DNA from: Neodontobutis hainanensis
Lineage: Eukaryota > Chordata > Actinopteri > Gobiiformes > Odontobutidae
Length of the DNA stretch: 64,000 nt
Direction of reading: 5' to 3'
Assembly (NCBI GenBank): GCA_024349245.1
Contig: JALDNG010000100.1
Location: forward strand, 521,501-585,500
Made by a program: the position numbers and the translations under genes. This document shows positions 24,504 to 36,782 of the stretch, piece after piece (position 1 is the stretch's first letter; the number at the start of each line of letters is the position of its first letter). The notes under the pieces are model-generated. The model did not search any database, was not told the DNA's origin, and saw only the letters and a program-made list of their open reading frames with translations.

Positions 24504-25889
24504 GTGAGGCACAGCTCTCTGCAGTTGTTTCACTAGTTTGTTTGACTAAATTGAGAACACAGGAAGAAAACATCTAGGCTTTATGTAATGCTTCTCTGGT
24601 CGTATATATTTATCCAGTTCTGTCAAGAGGCATTTTATTATTTCCAACTCAAATCCAAAAACACTATGGGGCCATTTACACGGTGCCAAAACTCAAAAGC
24701 TGGCCGGCAGTGGATCACCTCGAAGTTAAAGGAAGTATACCATAACCAAAAAGGTCCATGTTCAATTCCTTTCTTGGTTAGATTTTCTCCATTTCTCCTA
24801 GCTGCTGTCTCCTCAATTCAATAAAGGCAAAGAACACAAAAATATTTCTTTATAAAAGATCAATTGTCTGAAATTTTATGGAAAAGATGAACCTATATGG
24901 AACACATTAGTCAACATTATGTTTTCATTAGTGTACAATCTGTAAAAATTACTGCATTTTAGTCATTTTAGAATAAAGAATTGTGTTGCATTTGCCTTAC
25001 AAAACTACCCTTCATTTAATCAGCAAACAACATAAAAGTAAGGTTTAGTCATTTTTAACAGAAAGAAGTGCCTCGTTTTTTATTCTAAATGAAAGAATTG
25101 CATTATATTGGTGAGATAGTTTAGAGTTTTCTAACTTTAGAGCCATCAGAGTAGTAGGAAGTGTGTAAATCTTTGGCTTCTTCCAACAGCAGAGGTAATC
25201 CAGGGGGAAAATTTGTCGGAGCTGCCAAAGTCTCCGGGACGCCTTTGTGCTCAGAGAGAAAGCGAGTTAGGAATCCCATTAAACAAGGCTTAATCCTTCG
25301 CCCTTCCCTCCTCCGGCTCCTCCAGAGTGCACCGTCAGCTGCGCCTCACTCACTGTTGACTCCTCAGAGCATTGGCATTACTTTAATCCCACACATTTAA
25401 AAAGTTTAAAATGCAGCAGCCATCGTTCCTCAGCAGATCGACTGATAATCATTTCAGAAGTGACACTGGATAAAGAGCATGCATTACACTTAAGAACAGG
25501 AATAGAAGTATGCTTGTGATTTGAGAGCTAGCGTAGGTGTAAATGTCTCATGAATGTGTACAGATTTCTAATGTTTAGGGAAAAGTGACAGAGAGACAGT
25601 ATATTAAGAAGAAACATGCTATAAAAGGCATCACATGGAAAAAAAAAAACTGATTTTTCCAGTTAGGCTATGAACGCTCCACCATTTGCACAATTATAAT
25701 TTTTGTTTAATGCTATATTGACACACAATAAAATTTAATATATAAAAATATAAAAATTAAACAAGAATATAAAAATGCTGTAATGAAAACACACCCTTTC
25801 CCAAATTACTCCACTAGCACTGTTTACAAATTTTTCACAAAATCTTGTCTTGCATAGCTCTTGTTATTGAGAAGACACATACCTCAAGC

Positions 25890-26525
25890 CAGAAATGGCT
25901 CAGAATCGAACTTGGACTTGTTAATTCTCAGACATAAGGACCTGTGACTCAACTTGGACTTGAGAACTAATGACTTAGACTTAGACCCGGACTTGAGCAC
26001 AATGGACCCACACGTACCACTCAGCGACAACACCACACAACCTGTCTGTTGCATATGTTCAGAGTGGGACAAGCTGCTTTCATTTAACGCTCAGCCCCTA
26101 AATGTTACCCAGAAGTTGAGCCTAAATAATAAATAAAAAAATGTAGGCCTATGTAGGCTACAGCCTTAATTAATCAAAACAAAATCAAAACTCAATAGAA
26201 TGTGTTCAATGAAATATGCTTAAACAAATCTAAAATCTAAATCAATGTGTCATTTTGGCTGCCACACTTTTCAGATTTGAAACTCACTTTGGACTTGGAT
26301 TCCGCTTGGAATCAACTTTGACCTTTCTTTGACATTTCTATAATGACTCGGACTTGCAGCTTGGCTTATTCCTTGGTGACTTTGGTGAATTTTTGGAATG
26401 ACTCGGACTTGGACTCGGACTTGGACTTTAAGCGATGAAGACTTGACTCGGGCTCGTACTCGACTCTTACTCGAATTGAACTATTCTTTGATGACTTGGA
26501 TTTGGACCTGGACTTGAACACTGAG
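25890..26525. repeat. Degenerate GACTTG/GACTCG hexamer repeat
   Basis: Variants of GGACTTGGACTCG recur in two clusters (about 25908-25998 and 26270-26520), separated by about 270 bases of non-repeat DNA. Spacing is often six bases, giving a diverged hexamer-based satellite. Similar Asp/Leu-coding frames are by-products. Confidence 0.7.
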
Positions 26526-26689
26526 AACTTACCGTTAAACTTGTATGTGCCTGTCTAGATGAACTGGTGATTCTAAACTGCTCATAGTGCAAGATGTGAG
26601 TGTAAATAATTATGTCATTGTTTGTAAGTGTTAGCCCCTGCTTAACTGGAGGGATAATCTTGGCGGTAGAGGATGAATAATAAATGAAA

Positions 26690-27215
26690 GTACATTTACA
26701 TTTATTCATTTAGCAGACGCTTTTATCCAAAGCAACTTACAAGTGAGGAAAAACAATGGAAGCAATTTCAACAACACAAGGTAACAAAAGGCATAAGTGC
26801 AACAAAAACTAGTCAGTTAAAAACCTAGCACAGTAATCAAAGCAAAGGATGGGAAGTTTTTTTTTTAGGATTTTTTTTTATTAAGAAAAGAAATGGATAA
26901 AAAGGAATTAGAATTCAGTGTTTGTTAGTTAGAAGTTGACGGAAGGCGTTTTTTAAGATGGCTACAGAATCTGCTGATCTTGTAGCAGCATCAATGTAGA
27001 ACAGATCCAGAGAAACCACCAGACGTTGTTCACTTGCAGAGCGCAGGGATCTGGTAGGAACATAGGTCTGTATTAGTGAGAGAAGATATGAGGGTGCAGA
27101 ACCGGTGGTGGTCTTGTAGGCCAAGAGCATAGCTTTAAACTTGATGCAGGCGTCAACAGGGAGACAGTGTAACAGAGAGGAGTTACGTGCGCTCTTTTCA
27201 ATTCATTAAAGACCA
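26690..27215 (-). mobile_element. LINE 3' end: ORF2 C-terminus and 3' tail
   Basis: The minus-strand frame (about 27190-26915) encodes CIKFKAMLLAYKTTTGSAPS, then a YL..LIQTYVPTRSLRSASEQ segment and an ...SAD..AILKNAFRQLL end, the usual C-terminal region of a teleost LINE. Its 3' end (26695-26745) reads, on the minus strand, GTAAGTTGCTTTGGATAAAA then GCGTCTGCTAAATG, the same tail carried by the SINE at 655-858. Truncated at its 5' side. Confidence 0.75.
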
Positions 27216-28248
27216 CTCAGTACAATATAAGGTCACATTTAATAAAGTTTACTAGTTAATAAATGTATTAAGTCATTACCTCTACATTTCCACTATTTGA
27301 CGCAGACACAGTCACTCATATGGGTTTACACACCTCCACTCAGCCCTGCAGGTGCATATCTCAGTGAGCCCATAAGGTTGAGGGAAGCTTTGAGGAAGAA
27401 CAGGTTTTCTCCCATGAGCTCACGTCACAGGCTGCTGCTGCTGTTAATGGAGCCCAGTTTTTATCTGCCGCTCTGCAGGTGGTGCTGCTCCCTGGTGTGG
27501 CTCTATTTGTGTTCAGAGAAAAGGGATGTTCCTCTGCCACTCTGTGTGTATTTGTTTTTTAGAGCAGGGGAGAAGTGTTTGCAGAAAAATATTTAACCTG
27601 ATTATTCCATGTGTTTGTTTGTACCCACTCACATGAATGCATTCTGGACATGTTTGTTTTGATGATGAGTGTGTGGTGAGTGTCGGCTGTTATTGCACAA
27701 AGGAGACCAGAGAGTCATGCAGGACGTAGGCTTGGGACGGATATAGTTTCACTCACACCTACACCTTTAGCAAAGGATAATGTCATCTGTAAATAAAACC
27801 TTGTTGTGTTTTCTTTTGAACCCTATGCAGACTCACATTTTTATTAAAACATTCTCAGATGTCTTATCTTTAAAGTAAATTAGTAGGTACCAAATTGTTC
27901 CACTGTGCAGATGTTCCATAATGCTCATAGAAAGACATGCATGCTTTTTTATTGAAAATAAAAAGAAAATATATCTAGGAAAAAACTTACAAATGTGCTT
28001 TGGAGCTCATAATGATAATTTCCTGTAGATGTAACTTTAGATGACACTAGGCTTGGGACGGTATGAAAATTTTGAGGAAAAGTATCATAGTGTGACAGTA
28101 CAATGGCACTGTGAATATAATACTTAAATGGTTTTAAATTCATGATAAATTGGACACCTTTGGGTATTATAATAGTTAAACCCCCCATGCGTAACCTTTA
28201 TTCTATAATATATATACAGTATATTCTCAAAATCATTTAGATGCTTCT

Positions 28249-28550
28249 TAAACCTCCTATATCTTTCCTGTCCCACGACGAGGTCACAACACGAGATATT
28301 ATGTGAGTGAGGCTACACCACACAATTCATATAATCAAGAAAATAGGCCGATACACTGGATCCAAGCAGAGTCATACAATATTTGTACAAAGTACACTAA
28401 AATGACCTACTGTTTCAGAAGGCAGGTTCTTTCTTCAAAACTTTCTGTCTTCAATGTCTCCACTTCTAAATAAAGATGGCAACTGCATTTAATGAGTTGC
28501 ACATAAATGTGCCCTCTGCTGGCTCAACGTTGTGGTGGCTTAAAATAATG
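28249..28550 (+). repeat. Dispersed repeat, copy 2 (family unknown)
   Basis: This is the second copy of the repeat at 23375-23690, in the same orientation in another nav3 intron. Block order is kept with many substitutions and small indels. Not coding. Confidence 0.65.
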
Positions 28551-29154
28551 TAGTACAAAGGAATATCTGGATACAATTCTTCCAAATAAAGAAACAAAAT
28601 CACTTACTGGTCTTGTCTTTCCAGCTCATTTTACATAAACAGTCTGCCATATTATTTGTGTTTTTTTCAAATTCTGCAATTTTCATGGCACTTTGAAACC
28701 ATGGGATACCTGGAAACTGGTTAACATCCCATGCCTAGATGACACCTGCTAATATAAAACTCTCTATAAAAGTCTCAATGTTTCAACAGTTCAGGCATTA
28801 AGAGTCTGTTTTTGTGTAATAGCTCTGACTAACCCCACTTTTCACTATAACTGTCTGTTCTCTATATAATCTTACCAAGTGATGTATAATAGTGTCTTTA
28901 ATGCAGTGTGAATGATTAAAGGCACTCATTAAAACTTCCTTACAATTATCCTGGGCTTAAAACACAGTCTGCTTTGGTTAGCTTCAGGGTTCACAGTTTC
29001 CTCTTGATTACTATGCTCTGCTTTAAAGACATACCCCTATGAACTTCACATAACAGCAATCGTATGTAAAGAATACCATTGTAATGCCTAACTTGTGTTT
29101 TTTCCTCATCTTTTAACACATGGTCTAAATGACATGTTGTTTTTCTCTTTGTAG

Positions 29155-29270
29155 GACATTCTCAGAAAATGACTGTACAATGGTGGCCCCTGTTGACCCC
29201 TGTCTAAGCCCCACCAAAGGAGAACTGGTCTACAGCAAGACCGCCAAGCAGTGCCTGGAGGAGATCTCAG
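29155..29270 (+). CDS. nav3: nav3 internal exon (YSKTAKQCLEEIS)
   Basis: The acceptor is TTTTCTCTTTGTAG and the donor is TCAG|GTACAG. It encodes TFSENDCTMVAPVDPCLSP, then TKGELVYSKTAKQCLEEIS. The second half is nearly identical to mammalian NAV3 and is not shared by NAV1, so this exon helps fix the paralogue. It ends with one base (G), which joins GA at 45783 to make Gly. It is followed by the longest complete intron in the window (16.5 kb), which holds alternative first exon 1c; transcripts from 1c would lack this exon and everything before it. Confidence 0.95.
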
Positions 29271-32200
29271 GTACAGTCCAACTCTGTCGCCTAGAAGATA
29301 TATGTTAGTTAATGTTATCCTGCTGGTTCTGCTGTAGCACTACAGAAGAGCCTTTTCAAGGCTACTCCTGTGTTTGGCTCATGTTCCAGTGGTATTTATC
29401 TCGTGCCCATGTCTTTAGAGTTTGTCTGCATACATGTATCCTGCTGTATGTGGAGTTCAGTGAAAGGGAAAGGTCAGTGCTGACAGTCCAGACACAGGGA
29501 GCATCTGCGGCTCGTGTTCACATCCCTGCGGGCTGCCATCAGCTTCTGTAAAACTTTATGCATCAAGGGTGGTCATGTGATACATCAAACAATGCCTAAT
29601 TGTTAGGTCAGTGTGTGTTTTAGTAGTAGTAGGTGGCTGGTACTATTTGATGTCTTGGAATAAGGGTCTTGCATAGCGCTGTTTCTCAGCTCCGGCAATA
29701 CTCTTGTCACACTGAGAAAAAAAATTGACAAAATGAAGCTTATAATGAAGAATGATGCATTTTTCAATAGTCATAGTCTCACTGCAGTTTATTATTTCTA
29801 CATTAAAAGCTTGTCTTGGCAGCTTTTTGTCCAACTTGGCCCGAATATAGCTCTCTGTACTGCCTAGACTCTCATGGGAATAAGCAGACGACCAAATGTC
29901 CACAGAGAACTTGGTTTTGACTTCTGTCCACTGCTCACTCTTCTTACTGTTGTTTTTTATAGCTACTCACTGTTCTCACATTGTAATCTGTAGAGTGTTT
30001 GGTAATATAACAAAGTACATTTGTCGTTCATAAATTTGGTAGTTTGTACTTTTAATGCCAATAGAAGACATTTTAAATGTCACTTTATTAAATACTCTAG
30101 CTTAAAAAACTGACTACTGTATTGATAATATATGTACATAATGAAATATAATTTACATACTACGTACAACGTTCATCTTTGGGAAAACTAATCACCTACT
30201 TGTATATTTTTTAAGAATTCAGTTTAAGGTCATTGTTCGCTGCAAGACAAACACATATCATCATCCTCAGTTAAATGCAGTCAGTCAGTGCAGCAGGTCA
30301 GACTATTAAGAATACATAGACTGCGTACGAGCCTTAAAGGCTCATTATAAAGTGCAAATAATTAATTCTGTGTATTGTATAAAGTGCAATGATAATAAAT
30401 AATAAAAGATAGTAAATTTGCTTTAGGATGTGGTCAGGAAGGCTTATGATGTTGTTATCCTTCTGGACCACACGTTTGCTCCATTGAAAAAAGGGAAGGA
30501 AAATGAAACATAGATACATTTTAGCAATGTGTTCACATGTTTAATGAGGCAGAGGTAATTGCAAGATTAGTCTCACTCTGAACATAGAGTTTAAAGTAGG
30601 CCCTAAACTTTTATTTGATGTAATGTATTATAGTTTTGTGGTGGAAAATTGGTTTATTATATTTTTTCAAAAAAAGTTAGATCTTAGGTTCAAAGTGAGG
30701 GCTACTGCACAAACAACAGCACGTGATTACAGGTTTGGGGATGTCCGCTGACATTCCAGAAATTTTGCTGCGGTTGGGGCTTTTCCAAAGGCTGTCATTT
30801 CAAGGTTAAAATTAGACTGTAGGAACTGACCGTTGCCTTTGTTTGCGGTTTGTTTCAATTGCTCAGTTTTTGTTGTCACACGTTCCTCGGCCGCTCTGCA
30901 GTCTTCATTTTCTCCTGGTCTTACTCCATAGTGGGATGGATATGTTTTTTTTTTCAAAAGGAAGCTTAAGTGTGCGCTCACCACTAATGCCACATGACAA
31001 GACTGCTTATTTTACATACAGAGCTGTGACATCAATCAAACGGCAGCACTTCTGAAGCTGGTTTCTGTCACTGTAATGGGAAAATGTGCAATAACTCAGC
31101 AAGTCTTGGAGCAATGAGAAATTGAGGAACTCAGACTCTTGATCTGAAGTTAGTAAGTCATCTCTAAGTCAAGTCATTTCCAGACTTATACAAACTGTAT
31201 CAAGTGATTATCCATTTGCACAGATTAGTCCTGAGCTTTTATTGATACATTTCAATACAAACTGAAACATCATAATGGGTCTGCTCATAAGAAAAACAAC
31301 GATGGCACAATTTACGCTGTTTATTTATAACTGAAGTTATCCAGACAGAAGCATTAGAGGATTACAAACACGTATTTCATAATCCCGCTCAATCTGATGA
31401 GCACTGAGGTTGAGAAAAAAAAAAGTTTCTTTCACAAAAGTATTGGAGTCGACTGATCAAGATCAAGACCATGACCAGACCAAGTCAAGCCAAATACCAT
31501 AGCAGGTCAAGACAGAGTCAAGACCAGAAACCAGTGTACGATACACCGTAATAGATACAAGCATGTTCAATCGAAAATACACGGCCTGCTCGCATATTGC
31601 TATTGCAAACTTCTTTGGTACAGTGGTACAGGCCAGTCCTGCGGCGCTGTTTAAAGCCACTCCTGCATTAGCGTCACTAGAATGAATGAACAAGTGTGGA
31701 TGTGCTTTTCCCTCAAAACCATTTCCTTCCATTACACAGTTTATGTTGTAAACTGTTTAGCACACTTTTTTATTTGCCTGCTCTGTGTGGTTAAATGTTG
31801 GGTATGTTTACATATTTTAGACAAAAAGACAGTAGGAAAATGCGATCGTATTTCCGTAGTTAATCTAAACGCTTTGTAATGAGCCTTAAACGAGTGTAGT
31901 TCTCTAGAATCTTAATGAACTCTTTATAGAAATGAGAGTAGTGAAGCATGTACGTGGCTTACCTTATTAGGATATATCAGTTAATGTGTACAAAATACTA
32001 TACATGTAGGGACAACATCATAAGCAACATTTGTATCATTAATTTAAGGCTAGTTCAGAAGAATAGATACGACTCAAGGAGAGAGGAAGCCAAAGACTGT
32101 TTTGCTTTTTTGATGGTACCATGTAATGAAATATACAGCAGACAATAACATACAACATATAGAATGAATAAAGAACCATTCATTGAGCTCAATTTTCAAT

Positions 32201-33149
32201 ATTTACAAGGTTCTAAGCTTATACAATGTCCACACAATTAATCTGAAGCTCACAGATTAATATAAAAAATAAACATTGAAAACTGTTCATTACACTTAGC
32301 AACCCAGCTCCATTTGACCCAACAACCAAAGTTAATAGGATGTGTCCGTGAAGTGTGAATGAGGGCAAAGGCAATGGGTCATTGCGGAGTAGGTGCGCAA
32401 GTGTACCAAAAAAAATAATAATAATTGTCGGCTACTGGAGCCTCCTACCAGCCCAGACAGAGCAGGGTGTCAGGGTTCTGTGTAAGAATCTCCTCAGATG
32501 TGTTCCATTAGGTTCTGTCCGTTCTTTGGGCTAGAAAGCCTATTTTAGCTCGCCATCATAAAACCTGGCCATTTCCGGTTTTCAAACACTCGGATTGTTT
32601 GGTGTGTTTAGGCAACGGCAGTTTGCTCCTATGAGTTAGCAAGCAATACATTTACTTCTACAATTGGATATAACAATTGAATCATGAAACCGAAGTGAAA
32701 ACCTACCAGTAGCAACCGGTTAGTCTTGGGTGTTCCGCGTCTACCGGTAGCTTCCGGTTAGCGCTCAATAAAGTCAGCTAATTGGTCGGCAGTGACCACG
32801 TGACCAAGGCACGCAAAGCCCGTAACCAAAGAGCAATAACAAGCAAGAGGATGCAGTCAACTCTAGTTGACACCTGTGTTACAGTAGCTTTCCTTTTTTG
32901 GCTTTCTTCTGCCCACTACTCAGGCTAGAGCCTTTATCTGGGTCAGAATTTTCTCCATGATCCAGGTCAGATGGACTACTTTTTCTTTTCAGATGTTTAT
33001 CCATCACTATTACCTTCGATGGATAACCAGCGGCGTTGTCTCACTTGCAGAATCACTATGTACTTTCGTATTTAGCGCAATACTGCCCTCTAGAGGAAGA
33101 TGTAAATTTTCAGTACACACCGCTCGGTTGGAGGACCAATCAAGTGAAA

Positions 33150-33228
33150 TTAAATAATTTTCCACAGCACACCTGACTATCTCTCACGGCACACTAGTGT
33201 ACCGCGGCACACTGGTTGAAAAACACTG
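33150..33228 (-). repeat. End of a hAT-like non-autonomous element
   Basis: Read on the minus strand it begins CAGTGTTTTTCAACCAGTGT and continues GCCGCGGTACACTAGTGTGC, a widely dispersed vertebrate repeat end of hAT type. The other end was not located. Confidence 0.45.
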
Positions 33229-35301
33229 TTATAGATAAAAGGCTTTCAGTTGTGCTTCGCCTCATTTTATATCACACACAAAATTTCAAAAGTAAAGTAA
33301 ATAAACAGAAAAAGACTCACTCCACTAACTCTGGTGACGCACCTTGCCCCTCTTTCTATCTCTTCCCAGGCTGGCTGACGACAATGCACAGTTCACTATC
33401 AGAGTTTGTGTCTTTTATTCAATATTTCAGACAGTTGGGCGTTCTGTTCAGACAAATGTTCCACCAGGACAAAGCACTGGTGTAATTGAAGGAGCAATAT
33501 AAAAGTAAAAAGGAATAAAACACCTGCATTTCTGTATGAGATACAGCTTAGATGTGACACATTAGACATTATTGCTGCTGGTTTTGGATCAAATAAATAA
33601 GTTGAGTGAGAGCCAAAAAAGAGACAGAGGCTGAGAATGAACCCAGGCAGGCTCAGAGACAGAGAGTGTAAATAAAAGGTGTTTCATTCAAAATTAATCA
33701 CTAATTAATAACTAATACAAACTTCTCAAGGTTTTTTTGTATTAGATCAAGTACTGTTCTGGGGCTCCACATAACCTTTTTTGTGAAATTACAGTAACAA
33801 AAACATTTTTAATAACAAGATAGTCAATTGCCTGGATTTATTTAATAGTGTTAGACAGGCTGTTTATTTCTCTATAATAGCTTCCCATTTGGTGAATTTT
33901 TGTTGATTTTTATGACATACATGTACCTCTCTTCAATTGCTTTGGGATTTTCTTTTGTCTACAGTTCCATATCGCCCTCAAAAGTAAGAGTTTCACACTT
34001 GGATACAAGGGAACAGTTAAAAAAATCTTCAAAAGTCCAGTTTTTGAGTTGACACATGGAGTATTTGGGGAAAGAGTTCAAAACCATGACAGGACCCAGA
34101 CCTTTACAAAATGGTCTCAAGACATGTATCAGTAGCAGAACCTGTTCCTAACTAATATTTGTCTACAGGCACACTTTATCTTTGCTTTTTGTAAACTCAC
34201 AAATCTTGCAATAATCCAGATGCAGGGCAAGGTGATTTAATTTCTTTTTTCTTTGTGGTGGTTAGTACTAGCTTGTTTTTTTAGGACCAGTTAATGAAGT
34301 CCTGCTTTCCCACCATGTAGGACGCTCACTTAGACAACACCAGCATATATTTGTACTCACTAATGGTAGCCTGATGTTAGCATGTTTCCAGTTTAGAAAT
34401 GCACAACACAGGAGTATTAAGGGGCTAAATTAAATGCTAATCTGCTGTCCTGCAAAATAATTCAATACCTCCCTCCAAACTGAAATAAACTGAAGTGATC
34501 CATTCTTTGTTAAATAGGAAATGACTCTAATTTGTCTTAATTAACAGTACTTAGTTTTGTGGCACTCATGCGTAATAGCTTTTGTAATAGCTTTTGTGCA
34601 AAATGTAGGACCTAAAATGAGCAGCCAAAGCATTGCTATTTTCCATGTAACACTCAACTGAACTAACTTTTTTTCAGGTCGTACTTTGTTAAGTGTTACA
34701 AATGTGTTGTCACTGGCCCCATTTGCTGCAGTGCATGCTTTAGCCCTTAAGCCATTATTCCTCTCTCTGCCTCACGATGGACTCACTGCATAAAGAGAAT
34801 TATTGCAGGAAATATAGTGGAGTCATTTTACATACGCATTGGATTTCTTTTTATGGGGATAAAATAAGTTGTAAACCAATTCAAACATTGTACACTTAGT
34901 CTAACTTTCCTCTGTTTCTAAAGCAGCTGCTCACAGTCTATTAGAGGGTGCATCAAGGATGAGACGTGTGCGGCAGACGGCTGTTGGTAATGACGACGGG
35001 GCTAATAAAGCTCACAGTGATGGATGGAGGGATGGTTCTGTGGTCTCATTGTTGATCCACGATAAGCCACGTCTCCGCTGTTTAGGTCTTCTAGACGGCC
35101 TTTAATTAAGTCCAGTAAGGTACAGCGGGGGAGGGGAGGTTTAGTCTTTACTCTGCCCTGTCCACACGGGCTTGTAGTCATGAAGAATCACTACATTCAG
35201 TTACAAAACATAAAATTACATAGTATGAACACTTATGAGCTTTAATTGAAAGATTCAAAGAGGTTTTATTGTCAATTAACTATATGTACTTAATTTAACA
35301 A

Positions 35302-35303
35302 AA

Positions 35304-35336
<33 letters not shown>
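35302..35336. repeat. (AAT)n microsatellite
   Basis: About eleven uninterrupted AAT/ATA units inside the long intron. Confidence 0.9.
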
Positions 35337-35337
<1 letters not shown>

Positions 35338-35550
35338 GCAACATTATTTAGCAGCAGCAGTGGTGTAAAAGGTGCATAAACAGAGCAGTATTGTAATTGT
35401 AACTGGATGCCAGTAGGGCAAATGGTAACAAATGAGCAAATAAGGACCACATGATCAAACACGACTTGCCTTGTACACAGCTCTTTTCTGCAGTGTGTGA
35501 GTACCTACTTTAGTGGGAATGTAGGGAGAAAAAATCCATATAGTCTTTAT

Positions 35551-35640
35551 TTTACATTTATTCATTTAGCTGACGCTTTTATCCAAAGAAACTTACATTA
35601 AGCTTCTATTCACCAGTGTTACAGCTGGAACACCACTACT
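35551..35640 (-). repeat. Truncated SINE, minus strand
   Basis: Its reverse complement reads AACACTGGTGAATAGAAGCT and then AATGTAAGTTTCTTTGGATA, matching the 3' half of the SINE at 655-858. The tRNA-like head is missing or too diverged to see. Confidence 0.7.
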
Positions 35641-36089
35641 GTGTCTTCTCCAGTAGTGCTCATATTGTCCTCTCTGGCAGTTTAAGAAACAATAGTAAGA
35701 AACGAAACTGACGGCTCATCCCACATTGGACCAAAAAGGCAATAATACCCTAAAACCTAGGTTTGACTGATGTGTCTGGTTATATGCTACAACATTATTG
35801 ACAGTGACGCTTTTAAAATGGGAGTTAATATTAATTCCTTTCTGTTCCATTAGATTTAGTGGGTTTTAGGCTATGTGAACATAAAAAAATATTTGTCTTT
35901 TTCTATGTCTATTAGTAGCTTTTTTTCTGTTAAGCAGTGTTTTATTATATTCCACTTACTCTAAACAAGTAATTTTATGTTGTTATGGTAATATTTATTT
36001 ATTACAAGCTGTTTTTTATATCCACCTATCTCTAATGTTTTCTCTAGAAACCCCAATATTGTGCACATACATATTTCTTGAAAGATGCA

Positions 36090-36782
36090 GACATCGCTAT
36101 AAGACTGAAGTGAGAGAAGGCGAGGTAAACAGAGAGAAGGAGGGTTTACAGAGAAGAGAGTGAGAGAGTGTTGGGCTGCAGGCTTGAGCGAGCAGTCACA
36201 CCGACAGCTATTTGAGCTGTGTGCCGGGTTCAGCTTCCCCTCTGCCTGTGCTCAGAAGAGAGTCCGAGGGGAGCAGGAGGAGAGCGGTGGCGAGGTGGTA
36301 ATTAAAGGAGTGACAGAGGGTGGGGGGGTGCAGATAAGCGGCGCTGAACGGAGGCTGTCATTTAATAGTGTGAAAGATAAAGAGGCTGTTTGCAAAAGAA
36401 AAGGCGGAAGAAGCAACGGCAAACGGGGAGATGTAGCAGCTCCACGCCCCTGATAGAAGCCAAGAAGACAGAGCAAAACAGGGGAAATGCCTCAAAACAG
36501 GTGGATCTATATTTGAACAAAAGTATGGGCTGGCTCGAGGATGGATTTCAAATCTACCTATATGCCTAGAAGCAAGGTTTTATCTCCACTCATTGTCCAG
36601 TGCTTTCAAAAGCACCATCCTGAAGACTGGACTTCAGTGGAGCGCTTGTGGAGACGCATTTCTGGCTGTCATTCCTTTCTTGTTGTGTCTATAGTGACAC
36701 ATCTGCCAGGATGTGAAGCAGGAGAGATACAGGTAAACAAGTCAAGAGCTTTACTCATCAAGAGGTAGAACCAGCGGCGAAG
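36090..36782 (+). promoter_or_regulatory. CpG-dense candidate promoter and 5' UTR of exon 1c
   Basis: GC and CpG density rise sharply at about 36170-36460 (GCGAGCGAG, GCGGTGGCGAGG, AGCGGCGCTGAACGG) within AT-rich intron, ending just upstream of the exon 1c ATG. A TATAAG string at 36098-36103 could act as a TATA variant, placing a start near 36125-36135 and a leader of about 650 bases. The leader contains a 97-codon open frame (36160-36453) that could be an upstream ORF; I see no homology in it. The exact start site and any splicing within the leader cannot be read from sequence. Confidence 0.5.

Larger units (their letters stand above)
24504..29154. other. nav3 intron with repeats
   Basis: No exon seen. 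Contains a weak SINE-like fragment (24695-24775), a block with three TAATCC motifs (25196-25389), a degenerate GACTTG-type repeat (25890-26525), a LINE 3' end (26690-27215) and dispersed repeat copy 2 (28249-28550). The rest is unassigned AT-rich sequence. Confidence 0.6.
29271..36089. other. nav3 intron, first part, no coding exon
   Basis: No exon seen. Contains a GACCAAGTCAAG-type low-complexity spot (31455-31535), a duplicated CTACCGGTAG motif (32703-32761), a hAT-like end (33150-33228), an AAT microsatellite (35302-35336) and a minus-strand SINE tail (35551-35640). A moderately GC-rich patch at 34920-35115 may be a conserved element. Confidence 0.6.

Noticed and set aside
24695..24775. 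SINE or tRNA gene (AGTGGATCACC ... GTTCAATTCC)
   Set aside because: Only loose A-box/B-box likeness; no tail, no cloverleaf, no target duplication; too weak to list.
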